The notes under the pieces are model-generated. The model worked only from the letters and a program-made list of their open reading frames with translations. It ran no database searches and was not told the origin of the DNA. The position numbers were made by a program, and so were the translations under genes. A DNA stretch of 64,000 bases from Monarcha castaneiventris obscurior (taxonomy: Eukaryota; Chordata; Aves; Passeriformes; Monarchidae), in contig JAMPIT010000434.1 in NCBI GenBank assembly GCA_026261815.1, forward strand, positions 13,637,001 to 13,701,000. The letters are read 5' to 3'. Positions 11,118 through 24,125 of the stretch are shown piece by piece. Positions within the stretch are counted from its first letter, which is position 1. The number at the start of each line of letters is the position of its first letter.

Positions 11118-14100
11118 CATTATTATTATAGCCTTTTTACTATGGAGGTAACCTGAAATCTGTATATTGATATCGAGCACACAAGCACAGAACAACGTTC
11201 AGCCTATGGCAGCATCTACATATGTTGATGGAAAGGACCTGGCAAGAATCTGGTTGAGATCACTGGTACTAATAGATTTCTGAGAAATGGCAATGAAAGC
11301 TAAAATAATGGGGCATTTCTTTCACTTCTGCACCTTCTCTATGCAACTCTGAATGGCAGCAGAAATGTTGTAGCTACCTGCTGCTCATGCGTTCAGATAA
11401 AACAGGGTTAAGAAATTTGTGTTTCTTTTACCTGTCCCACTTCTCCATCTTTTTTTAGGGGTCAGAGGAGGTTATCTTCTACCTGATCAGTTCAGTGATA
11501 CCATTCAGAAGCAGGCTTTGCAAAGGATTACATCCTTACAACGTTGAGATTAACAAATGTTTTGAATGGCCAGGATGAGATGAAGGTGTTAGAATTTCTC
11601 TGGTTTTGTTGCTAGGTCTCAACAAACTGTGTACAGAGGAAGGTGGTACAGACTTGACGCATCCTGAACTTAGGTTTGGTAATTCTGTTTTTAATGCATC
11701 TTGATTGCTGTGTTGGAAGGATGTGCAAAAACACAACAAATAGGTTGGTTTTGCTATTTCTGTTCTTAATTGGCAGAAGAATGGAGAATCCATTCACCGA
11801 GAATGCTACGTTACCAGGTTATTGTATGAGGGAAAGTGTTTCACGTGCTCATGGAGTGTTTATTCCAGGCATGTTTATCTGGAAACATGAACACATTTCA
11901 GAAACTGCTTTGACATTGACTCTGAATGGTGTTAAATCAAAATGGTAATATTTTTCAGTATAGCGGAGTACGAAAATTTAATCTTAAACCCCCAAAAATT
12001 AACATGTTAAGAATGCATGTGCTAAAGATTTAATGGAGTGGTAGTCATGGAGTTGCCACTGTTTGGGATTAGAGCTCACTGTATTTGTTCTGATCTTGTA
12101 CTATCTCTGCCAACAGAGCTGGCAGCCTCCTTGGAGGATTTTATTCAAAGGTAGGTTTATAACCTTTCATTTTATGTGAAATAAAGTGGATGACAAAATC
12201 CATAACCAGACATTTTAAGTATATAGTTCCAGTTTTGCAAGAATGCCTCTACATTTTTAGCCAAATGAAATGTTTTAATTTCTGTTGGTCCATCTTTTGT
12301 GTTTATGAGTTTCATTAACCAGGCTGACAGTATGAGATTTAAAATTAAAGATTCTGTAATAGCTTTTCACATTCTTCTTGATTTTGGTAAAAATAGAGAG
12401 CAATGAGGAATAAATGTAATTGGAGAAATGTCTCAGAAAGCACTGCAAAAAACCACCAGGGAGATTGGTAAGACTGGAAGATGGTTCAGTGATTACCACA
12501 GTGTCCCCTTTCTGTGAGTGTCCCCAGGCAAGCCAGGAGTCAGTACCACTCACATACGACTCTCAGTAGTCTGAGCATGACCGTATTTTGACTCCAGGCA
12601 TTTTCAGCAGTTTGTAATACTTTAGTTACATATGCATTGCACACACCTTTTAAAAGTAGCTAAAACGTGGATGTGGACACTAAGTACAATGTGAAAAAGA
12701 GATATATTGTCCAGGCTGCCCCTGCTTACATATTCATACTGACATGTGTTTATGTGTTTCTGTGTGTATTTATAAACTCTCATACACACTTGCAGAAGCC
12801 TGATAAGTAATTGCCAGCCATTAGGAATGTTTTAATCCTGTTTTAAATTCTATTGAAAGATACCTGTAAGACCTGTTGGAGTTTATTAGAATGGAAGATG
12901 TGTTTCATGTACATAAAGATACACAAAAGGGGGTAGTTATTTGCATTCTATTTCAACATAAGCATAATGCAGAAGCAGGGTAAAATTTAAACTTTTATAT
13001 AGGGATGGGGGAGTGTTTTCAGTGATGTAAATCAAGCTCAGAAAATTTTGTAGGCCTTGTTGAAATTGGTTGGGGTATGCCTTCACACATTTATTTGCAC
13101 GCTGTTAGCTGTTGTATGCAGGGAGCAAATGTTCAGCAGTAGCAGCCTTTATTTACAAGAACAATTGGCATCTAATGTTGCATTATAATTCCACAAACAC
13201 TTCGAGCTTCATAAAGGAGCAGCCCTGCCTCTCTCATTTCCCCCAGTAATTACGCTATCCCGGTGTGAAGGTGAGAAGTGTGGCAGCACATGGGAGCTGG
13301 TTAAACCTGTGCTCGCAGAGCCCACACCAGGTCACTTTGGCTGCATAGGATTTGTGAGCCCTTTTAAGTGATTCAGTCCAGCACACTATGAAGCTTCTTT
13401 CCTCTGTGGGGTTTTCTAACCTCTCTCTTCTATACTCAGCTTATGTCTCTCAGACAGAGTGTGATGATATCATCTTGTTGTCTGGTGGGGCCTGGGCTCA
13501 GGGCCTGCAGTTCTGACTGCATATTTAAATTTGAAAACGCATGGCTGAGTTAGTTGAAAGAAACTAGATGGGTGTGAAGCCAAGTATTTAAAGAATACAA
13601 TGTAATTAAGACAAAGTTTAACAGTTGAAAAATGGGAGGCATAACTAGCTTGAATACACATGAAGCTGTGGCCTTACGTTGGCTGTATAAATATGACTCC
13701 TACAACCTATTTTACATGTAGCTTTTGTACTTAAATAGTTGCATCTCCATAGAGATTAACCCTGTTCTGTGTGTCTTTATATAGGTGAGACCTTGGTCTT
13801 TGCAAGCAGCTGTACTCATAGCTCATCATTAATTTTGTTCAGGAATAAGTTATGCATATATAATCAAGGTTATGCAAGTTGCATCTGTTGGGTTGCTCTA
13901 AATGTAACTCTTGTAGACAAGATTATAGTTTTTGTGTGGGAATAATGAGAAGAAGGTCCAGTGAAATGGCGCATTTAAAGTGAAGAAAAAATGTTTGGAG
14001 TATAGGAACCTTTAATTATTTAATTATGTTAGATAATTTTATAAATAAATGTGTTCCTGAAGCACTTGTAAAACTTCTTAACAAAGGTTGCCCTAGCTGT

Positions 14101-17100
14101 GTCCATTCCTTTGAGAAGGGCTTTCTAACAGACTTGTAACAAACCTGCCATTTTTTTCTGAAGCCTCTAAAAATATGAACAGGATGCTCTCTTCTATTTA
14201 AACTGTAATGATATCATGGGGATGTACTAGGATAATTTCCTTTGGAACAAAATACAGTTTCTAATACTGACAATTGGAGGAAAATGTAGTGAAACAACAC
14301 AATCTCTTGTGGAGTGAGTGTAGTCATGTCAGATGTTTGGATGCAAACCAGCTATTGTATTTGAAATCACAAACGTCTTTTAGAATCTGTAAGTATCCTT
14401 GTGTCCTCAGCCATCATTTCTGTCAACACTTAACAGATATGAACATTAGGAATTTGATAAAGTAGAAGAGAGCATATATAATAACATTTCCTCTTGATGA
14501 CTTTATTTTTTTTTTCTTGTTTTAAACCTTCTTTGCAAGTTTGTAAGAAAAATGAGGGAAGATTGAGTGTGATTATATCATGTGTATATAGTCAGCCCTG
14601 AAATAAGTGTTTATAAGGTTCTGTTGTTTGCTTGCATTTTGCATTTGAAGTTTATGAATATTAATTGTAGTGCAGTAATGTCAGGATACTCACAAGATAA
14701 CCCCAGTGATTGGATCCTGTTGGTGGCAAGACCCAGCTTGTACAGGAGCTTGTATCTGAGCCTGTATGGGAGATGAAACAGTAGCGTGGCACAAATGCAC
14801 TCGGGCAGGTGTCTGTGTCCACATAGAGCTTGTGCCACAGCAACCATGAATAAACAAGTGCAGCTCTCCATCTCCCTCCAGTGATTTAACTATCACAATC
14901 TGCAGACACACTACAGATCACATGAATTAGTTTCTTGGAACTGTGTTTCAGATACAGGTAGACTTCTGTTCTAGTATAGTTTTATTATGTTTGGTTTTGT
15001 TTCTGATTCCCTTCTGTTTATGATCTGGGAAAATCTAAAACATTCCTTCAGTAAAGAAAAAGAGAGCTTTTAAATAATGATACACAGTATATAATGCAGT
15101 GGCAATAGTTTAGAACATTACATGAGAAATTTGGGGGTTTCTTAGCATTTTCATCATAAACAAAATTAAGCCTTTACTTTGCGCTCAGTAAGCAAAGTGT
15201 GGTCATGTGTTACTTCCTCTGGGGATAAATCCTGTAAAATTATGACTACATGAATTCATACATAGCAGATAAAGAAAATTAGATACATATATTATGTCCT
15301 TGTTTTCAATAAAACTCTGAAAATTTATGAGACCTGAGGATCTGCCAAAATGTGTTGTTGTGTCTTACAGCCACTGAAGCAGATTTTAATTTGGAAAAAA
15401 AAAAAAAACCAGCCAAAAAATAAGCCAACAAAACCTGCTAGTTGTCACACAGCTCAAGCATTTGGCTGATCTGTCACATACTTTCATAGGACTAACAAGA
15501 TGTTTTACATTTCAAACATGGAGACTTCCTCTCACACAACATTTTTCAGCCAGAGGGAGTATGAACCAAGTTGTAAGCAAGTGAACAGTATCTTTTACTC
15601 TAATTGCTTTAAGTTGTTTCTTCTCCTGACAGTCTTTATTATATAGAGCCTCTTCCTGTCCTTGGAAAGGCGACTATTCATATTCTGTTTTATTGGCTGA
15701 CTGTCTGAATAAGGTTGTTTAATATTTGGGGGGAACTGAAACTGAAGTTCTCCTTTCTAAGGCAGCAAACTCAGAGATCATCCACTTTGCTCTACTGCAT
15801 TTTGGGAGAAATTGGTAAAATAATATCTGTAATGCATACTAACCAAAGCATGGCTGTTGGCTTTCACTAACAGCTATGGAAGAAAAGAATTATTTGGAAT
15901 CTTCATCCCTCAAGAAGTTCTAACTTGTCATCTATAGACTGCCATTTGAAATCAGAATAGAGTGTGGTATTTTTCACAGAATAAAAATTAATTCAGGTAT
16001 GTTGACATAGTTCCTATAAAAAGGTATTTCTCTGGGTCAGTGTTCCTGGCTGGGCTTCATTTTTCATTATGTACCCAAAGCTATATGACTACTGTATTTA
16101 ATCACAGCTTGGTCAAAGGCAAAAAGACCAGCTCATGTTCCATTTATGGAAGGCACAGACCTACATGGCTTCTGGAGGAGGCTGGAATTACTGCTTTTGG
16201 AGGGAGGCTTGCGTGGCCCACCTGCAGTGTGGGTGTGTGGTTCTCCAGCACTTACTTTTCTCTGTGGGTGCTGTGCACAGCTCGGGCTGGCAGTGGGTGT
16301 GAATCTCGCTGCAGGGAGCAGTGCAGTGTTGGATCTACAGCCCTGGAACCACAGTGGGATGCAGCAGGTCCCACCTGGTCCTTTCCTCTTGGCACTGCAC
16401 CAGTTGCTAATACAGGTGCATGGGGGGACTGGAGCTAAGGTGGTGCATGGCATCTACTACTAAGTGCATTTAGGTGGAGTGTTTTTTGAGGAACATAATT
16501 TGCTATCTTTTTATGAAATACAGAAGGCTAATTCTGCCTTAGTGATAGGTCAGCCCTGTCTTGGATGCTGAAGAGGTGCCTTGATTTGGTCTTGTGTCTG
16601 TGTGATACCAAGCATAGGTCCTTGCAGTCCAACACGGGTATATGGAGTTTTGAAAAATATGTGCCATGTGGCTTAAGTTCAGAGGAACTCCTGATTGTTT
16701 TCAAATATAGAACTTGTCACAGTATCTTTCCTTCCAACAAGTAGGAAGAAGGGGTGAGACATTAAGCTTTTGGGCTGGTTTAAGTGGGAATGAATATATG
16801 AAAACTCAGTGGTTTGTTTTCCAGTTCTTCATTTATAGAAATTTTAGGTAGGTCTTTGATGCTGACATCAGAAAAGCTGACCAATAATAAAATAAATCTC
16901 TGAGTAGTGGTTTTTTTTTTCCTCACTGATGCCTGCAGATGTAGTATGACATGATATATTGTAGAAAGTCCTTTGTTATAGGCCTTTCGAAAGTTTTGAA
17001 TTTTGACCACTAGACAGAGAGTGGCAGTGCTGGGGAAAAACAAATAGTGACAGTTTCATTGTATGCTGTAACTATCATCATTTTCCTTCTAATAACTGGG

Positions 17101-17643
17101 GGGAGTAACTGCCAGATGTGCTATAAATATAATTTTATATAGACAAAAAAACCTCAAGTAGGAAAAAATCTTAAACGGGGATAAAGAATCTGTTGGAAAG
17201 ATAGCAAACTTGTTTCAGATGTCTTTCTATTGCTGGATATTGTCAGTTTGCTCTTAAATGAGTTTTACTGTCTTTTGTTTACAGTCCCATATCTAGAATT
17301 TTAAAATTGCACTTTCCTCCCTTCTGCTCTCTGTAAGCAGTAGATCAAATAAACTTATCCTACCCCAGAGCTATCTTCCACATGGACTAAAAGGGGTGCC
17401 AACCGAGGCCCAATTTTCTTTTGTAGAAGCAAATTGTAGGTAAGATTGACAATGATGAAGTTTCCTCTCGTACTTGCAAGGCATGTTTGTGACAATGTTT
17501 TCCATCAACTGTAAAAACATTACAGTTTTGGTCTTTCCATGAATTATCCTGTCTGCTTCCTTTTCTTTACCCTCACAGAATGTAAGTTTTCCTTCCTCTT
17601 CTCTCCTAAAGTGATTTCCTGTCCTTTTTCCATAATGCTGTCA

Positions 17644-17687
17644 TTTATTATTGAACAAATAATAAAAAGTGGGTGTTAACCCACTTT
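17644..17687. repeat. Two abutting hairpin-forming inverted repeats
   Basis: TTTATTATT (17644-17652) pairs with AATAATAAA (17658-17666). Directly after it, AAAGTGGGT (17666-17674) pairs with ACCCACTTT (17679-17687) across a GTTA loop. Both 9-bp stems are perfect. The first is AT-only and could be chance; the second has mixed composition. Confidence 0.75.
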
Positions 17688-20600
17688 GTATGATATTGCT
17701 GATACTTTCTGAATAGTCAGCTGCACAGAGAATCCATTATTTAGCTTGGAGAGCAAGCTCAATGTTATGTAAGACTGGAGAACAAATTTTATAGTTCCTT
17801 CCTGACATTTTGCTGTGCATGTGAAATACCTGGAGTAAACATCCATAAACTGTTAAATCCTGCTTTTTCAAAAAAGACACTGATTAAATAATAGGGGCCA
17901 TGAGGACTTTTTTTTTGTTAAGGTAATAAAATTTGGAAATATATTACATAAAATCAAATGTCAGTTGGTAATTTAGCCTCAAATAGTTTAAAATTTTCAG
18001 AATTTCAAAATATTCAGAAGATAATTAGTTATGCCCTCATCTTCCTTTAATGAAAAATCTTCATGTGATCCAGTCTTAGGGGACTCAGGACTGTGATATT
18101 GGATGTGGGGGAGCTTCTGGTTTTTTGACATCAAGGGAGCTAGGGAGGAGTCCTAGTGCCATGAGAACACTCAGATCTCTTTTATTCTTCCCTATTCCCT
18201 CACTAGATGTGTGCAAAAGGAGCATATGTGTAATGTGAAGCAGTATCTTTGAAGGATGTGTGGCTCTTCCAGGAGGCCAGGGAACATATCCATTGGTGGG
18301 ATAGTGTCCCCCACGCTGGTGACCATCTCTGCCTGCACTGTCTGTCCCGACAGCCCTGTCTGTCTGTCTGTCCAAGGCAGGTGGTTGGCTCAAAGGCTGG
18401 AGCACAAAGCTGGAGGTGCTTTGTGATGAGGGTGTGTGGGCAGGATACAGGAGAGCAAGATTCTCATGCAGAGTTTGGCATTTAACAGGATTGGGAAAGC
18501 AAGTTTTCTGAATAAATCTGTCTTGTAGATTTGGCTAAAGAAGAACTGAAATGGGTGGTGGAGACAATTCCATGCCTTTGTAATTCTGTAATGTTAAGAA
18601 GGGAAGAGACATGTCTGGCACAGGGGTATATTTCTCAAAGGCACTCTTTTCTGCTCATGTTGTCAGGGACAGCAGCCAGGGTTCCACATGACAGAGGTTT
18701 TCTTTTTCTAAGGCAGGTCTCATATAGCTCCTGTTAGCTAGCTAGAAAATAGCTGTGAAAGGAAATGTTTTTAAGGAATTTAAACAAAAAGTTTTTGACC
18801 TGTTAAACCTTCAGTGTTCGTCTCCTGTGGTTCTTTGTAGAGTATCATATCACCACCGAACAACAAACTGCCACAGAATAAAATGCAGAGTATTGGATTT
18901 TCAGATCTGAAAACCTCTGCTGACAAGTTCTCTCTATAAACAAAAATGTCATAGTTTCCATTTTTGGCAAAAGGAAGTTGTTCTGAAAAATGAAACCATT
19001 TCTGAGTAATGATAAAATATGGGACTTCCATACTCACTGAAGTCAGTAGTTAAAATGAGTGTGTAAACACCTTTATGAAGTCTTATTTTAGAAAGAAATC
19101 TCAAAAGTGAAGGGCTTGAGCAGCCTTGAGTGCCAGTTTTGTTTGTTCACAGAAGTTTTTAAAGGTTGCTATCTGTGACCATGAATTTAAAACACAAATT
19201 CAGTTTGAAATTTTCTACTCACCTCAAGCAGTCCAAGGCCGTATTGCTGATAAAATAGGTGATCCCATTATTCCATGGTGCCTTACTGCTGACCTGATTG
19301 CAAGATGCTGATGGTTGTATGTCCTTGACTACATTATCTGTTTTAGCAAGTAGAATATTTTCAAAAGAAAATAATTTCTTGAAGTAGTCTTTTCTTATGT
19401 CCTGATTAATTTGTATATGATGTTGTAATGATACTTGTTTCACAGATAGGAGATAGGAACTGGTTTTATAATAGAATGATAGTCTTTCACCTAATTAAAA
19501 CTTCAGTAGTCATTGCTTCTGTTTTCTGAAAATTGTATTTTTAAACTCTGAGACAGCAATTAAAATTACTAGCAAGACCATATTGTTTAAAATTTAAAGT
19601 AGTAGTTTGGTAGAAAACCTGGAATTTGGATTTATATCACTATTTAAAAAAAAAAGCTTCCTTATTTTAAGTAACTACAAGTATGTAACAAGGAGCTACA
19701 CAAACAGGGAAATTGCCTTCCCAGCTGCTGTTTAAATATCTAACCTCTTTCTATAAGCTGAAGAGTAAACAGACTGTTTTATCATAGCATTTGAGGGCTT
19801 CAGCAGACTTAGAGAAGATTAAAACCGGGCAGTTGTAGCTGTCCGGGCCCCCAGCTGTCAGCTCCTGCACTGTATCAGATGTCAGGATTTCAGTCGGTCA
19901 CAGCATGGAGCACAAGGCTGATTTCATTTACCTGAGTATGCCAATCTGCAGTTTTTCATGACTGAGGTGTGTACTCAGCCATCAGAGTTTTCAGATGTTT
20001 TCATTTTTGACGTGGTGACATCTGTCAGAGGAATGGGGCAAACCGATGGGAGAGGAGCAGCTTCAGTGCTCTTATCCTCTGTTGCTGTAACCCTGCTGTA
20101 ACCTTGCCAGAGCCTGAGATGTGACTGTACGATGTGTGCAGGAGAATGACTGTAACTGTAATTAATCAATTAGCATAGTTTCAGGATTTCCTCAGAAAGG
20201 CTGTGTGTGATGAAAGCCAGTAACGCTTTTTCTTTAATTTAAAAATGCTTACAAAATTGCAAAATCACTTCTTTTGTGTATTGTAAAACAGCTATTTGAT
20301 ACTATGTAGTTCATGTGAGTATTACCCAATGCAGCTTGACATCCTATAAAATAGAAATTCTAAGTAGAACCTTCAAATATTTGAATAATAGAGTCATCTC
20401 TTTTGTTTTCTTGTTGATGTCATGGGAATTTATATGTGCAATCTTTTTTTTTTTTCACAGTTCCAGAAAGATAAAATGTGTTATTTTAAAAATAGTTGGT
20501 TTAGCTCTTTTTTTCCTACAAGGTTTTATCCTTTTGTACAATAAAATTGAGTTCTATTAGTACAATGCATGTGAAAGAGACAAATACATATATTTCTTTA

Positions 20601-22525
20601 TGGTTTTAAAGACAAATTAAATGTATTAATTTAAGGTAGATTATTAACCTAAATATTGCTTCCTCTATATAGTAGGAGGGTTGGTGTTTTGTGGTTATTT
20701 TTGAGGGGGTGGGGGTTGTTTGGTTGTTTTTTTCTGGTTATTTAATATTTTTGGCAACTTTGCAACAAGTTTGAAAGCACTGCTTTTGCAGTCACCCCTA
20801 ATAGACATATTGTAATGTATTGTTTATCTGTTCCTTATGCTGATTGAGGTTTTGGGGTTTTTTTTAGGTTTATTTTTATTGACTCCTTTTTATATTTTTT
20901 AGTTGATACCATTATTGATAAATTCAGATAAACTTTACTCTCTTTATAGGTCTGCTGATACAGCTTGAAGGTGCAGTGTAAAGTTTCATATGCTAAGCAG
21001 TTTGTCTTAGTGGCATCTGTAATCTGGCTGGAATTGCCAAGTGGAGAGCCTTTTGTAATGATGTTCACATATCCACTACAGATGAGTGCTACCAACTATG
21101 TGTAAATCATGGGTTTTTCTCACTTGCAGTCACATGCAAATATGCCATGTGTGACTTTAACTTACAAGCCTGCTGTTGAGGAGGCGCTGGAGTTGGTTTT
21201 TAGAGAGAGGAAGTGGTTTTTGAGAGGAGCTATCCTGCTAGAAGGAAGAATTGGATGGAAATTAGTGTACTGTGAGTATTGAGCCAAACTTTTTCATTCA
21301 CTGTCAGGAAAAAATGAGACCTCTGCTCTTGACAGGAATATCTGAGGGAGGTGGTTCATGCTGAGATAGACAGGGCAGTGAAACTGGCTGCATAGGTTTG
21401 TTTTTCCATGAGATATCCTGTTGTTTTGGTTTCTTCCTGCTGATTACCATAATTTAGTGATCTTGGGTTTGTCAGGCCTCTGTGATGACTCAACTCCCCA
21501 GCTCAGTTCAAAAGTTTATTCCCTCCAGGTTTTGTATCAGTCTCACAGTTTTGTGTTCCATTTTTGTAGGGACACAGCTCCTACTGTCACTGCACTGCCC
21601 TCTGCCTTTAGATAGTTGGCTCATAATCTGCCAGACAGTAAAGTAAAACTGCCTGCAAACCCAGCTGTTAGAGAAAGAAAGAATGGCATTTAACATTAAA
21701 AACACAGGTAGGGTTGAATTTATTGTTTTCTAGATTGAAACAGTTTTGGCACGTATAGGCTGGAGTTAGCATTTCCATTGCTTCTGAAAAAGGCACTGTC
21801 AACCTTGAAAATTCTAGCAGTGTTTTTCTATTTCTGTTGCTCAGCAAAGTATCTTGTTTTAAAATAGCTACTAGAGTTTTTTGGAACAAGCTTGCATTTG
21901 GGAGATTGCTAAACTAATCTGTAGGAAAGTTTATTCTTAGGGGTGACAATGAGATACTAAATGAAAAAGTTTATTTTCAGATGTCATTAGAACCCAAGTA
22001 CCTAAAAACCACAACTCAGAGGAATGAGGATATTGACCTTCCTTGCAGTGCTTTAGTTACCTGAAACTCATAAAATCTAAAACTTCCTGGTTGTGTTTTG
22101 CTCTCCTGGGCTTATGTTTAAATGTTAATATGGCTGGTCCTAAATGCTGGCTTTGAAATGATCATTAGTTTGTGAAGGGTACAGTCTTTCAGTAAATATA
22201 GTGGAAATACCCAAAAGTCATGGTTTGACTCAAAAAATTGTACCAGAGTTGCTTATATTTGAAGTTATTTGATTCCAAAGCAGTGAGCACCAACTCTGAA
22301 GGTAATGTTCATAGAATAACATTACATTGATGCAGAATGTGTCAGTCTGACATTTGTCTTTGTATCACAGTGTGTTTGCTTGGGGCTTGGTAGAGCTTGG
22401 ATATTGATTTCCCTGCATGTTGCCATTAGTCTTCATAGTTACAATGAATGGTGGAATAGAGTAATTAATGAAATAGTCTAACTTATTTAAAACAATGACA
22501 ATTTTGTAATTTTTCTCCTGTTCAG

Positions 22526-24125
22526 ATATAAGCCTCTGACAGACATGGAGCCGTATTTTGCTGGTTTTAAGCACATGCACCAGGACTATGAAGTCACTCT
22601 TGAACTCGCAAGTGAAGAGACTCAAAAAACTAAAAATGCGCAAAATTCTAGGGCAGGGTCTTATGGTGTCAGCATTAGAGTCCAAGGAATTGATGGACAT
22701 CCTTACATAGTACTGAACAATACAGAAGGATGCTTGTCAGAAAATCCTCCTCCTGCTGGAAAAGAGCAGCAGGTCATTCCTCAGACTGTAAACAAGCCAG
22801 CCACAGACTCCAATACTGCTTTTAAGTTGGAGGACGAAATCAGTGAACATACAAAACTTGCTGGAACACAGCACATGCAACCCTCTATGCGTAAGAAACT
22901 GAAGATAACCAATGTAGATGAAAAGGAAGGTGGAATGCCAGATTTTAAAGATGAAACTATGAAATCTTCGTATTTGTTGAATTTTCAAAGACATCCTGAA
23001 CTTCTGCAGCCTTATGATCCTGAAAAAAATAACTTGAACTTGGATAATTACCAGTCTTCTGTGTGCAGTAAATCTAAGTCTTTTGCAGATGAAAAAACTG
23101 AAGCAAAGCCTTGGATTTCCTCATCTAAAGTAGTGTCCCTACAGAAAACAAATAAGTACCTTGCAGAGCCAACCAAAGCAAATTCAAAAAAAGTACATCT
23201 GAACAGGTCAGCAGAAGATCCAAATAAGCAGCTGATGGATTGTCCCAGTAGCACGATCAGCCCCAGTGATGTGTGTGTTTCGGAGTCATTTTCACCTGCA
23301 GGAGGATCCCCGTGTGTTAGCCCCACTGCTTATCCTGAGACAAAAAAACCTAGACCAGACGTTCTTCCCTTCCGCAGGCAAGACTCAGCTGGGCCAGTAC
23401 TGAATGACTCACGGAGATCATCGTCCTCATCCGCTACTCCCACCTCTGCAAATTCCTTATACAGGTTTTTACTGGATGACCAAGAGTTTGCCATCTATGC
23501 AGACAACGTTAACCGGCATGAAAACCGGAGATACATTCCATTCTTGCCAGGAACTGGTCGTGATATTGACACTGGTTCACTTCCAGGAGTAGATCAGCTA
23601 ATTGAAAAGTTTGATAAGAAAGTTGATGCTCACAGAAGAGGCAGGTCAGGGAAAAGGAATAGAATTCATCCAGATGATCGTAAAAGATCAAGAAGCGTTG
23701 ATAGTGCCTTGTCATTAGGACTTGATGTAAATTCAGATTATTTAGGTGAATTCAGTAAAAGCTTGGGTAAGTCAACTGAGCACTTGCTGAGACCATCTAA
23801 AGTTTGCCTTCGCAAGCAGTTATCGAGAGATCAAAAGTCACCTTCCAAAGAGATGAAGATTTCCGCTCGAAGTATTGGAAAACTGCAAATGCCCAATAAA
23901 GACACTCAGAGTGGCAGTTTCAGCTCTTTGCAACACCATAAACAGAATGGAGCTGATACAGAGAGTTTGACGGGTAGGTCAGCTACACTCCCAGGACAGA
24001 GTAAGAGAGAGGAGGTTAAAACAGTAACTTCTACTTTGTTGTTGCCAAACCGAATCACGAGTACACCTGAATCAGGAGCCAAGAAGATTTCTGTAAAAAC
24101 ATTTCCAGCCGTCCCTAATATACAG
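22526..24125 (+). CDS. CGNL1: CGNL1 exon 2: start codon and head domain (residues 1-527)
   Basis: The acceptor TTCAG ends at 22525 and 19 bases of 5' UTR precede ATG at 22545. The context is strong (G at -3, G at +4), and the first residues MEPYF resemble the mammalian start. Residues about 39-59 ([20 protein letters not shown]) are the conserved ZO-1 interaction motif of cingulin proteins. A serine-rich stretch is followed by a conserved block from about residue 305 ([17 protein letters not shown]). A basic cluster at 364-384 and basic-directed serines such as S281 (RRQDS) are plausible kinase or membrane-contact sites by inference. The rest is low-complexity and probably disordered. The exon ends at the GTAATT donor at 24126, phase 0. 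Antisense open frames inside it are shadows. Confidence 0.97.

Larger units (their letters stand above)
8731..22525 (+). other. CGNL1: CGNL1 intron 1
   Basis: This 13.8-kb intron runs from GTAAGA at 8731 to the TTCAG acceptor ending at 22525 (the donor depends on exon 1 choice). It is AT-rich with only short, featureless open frames. It contains a CACGTG E-box at 9503-9508, a pair of perfect inverted repeats at 10291-10338, a (TGA)6 run at 11100-11117, another hairpin pair at 17644-17687, and a GC-richer stretch at about 16120-16460 with overlapping but unrecognisable open frames. No interspersed repeat is recognisable to me. First introns of this size commonly house enhancers. Confidence 0.8.

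Noticed and set aside
16040..16463. Three overlapping open frames of 105-132 codons in intron 1
   Set aside because: They occupy both strands and different frames of a slightly GC-richer patch, with no domain and no splice phase that would fit CGNL1.
22737..23715. Minus-strand open frames opposite exon 2
   Set aside because: Shadows of the real plus-strand coding exon; no independent features.
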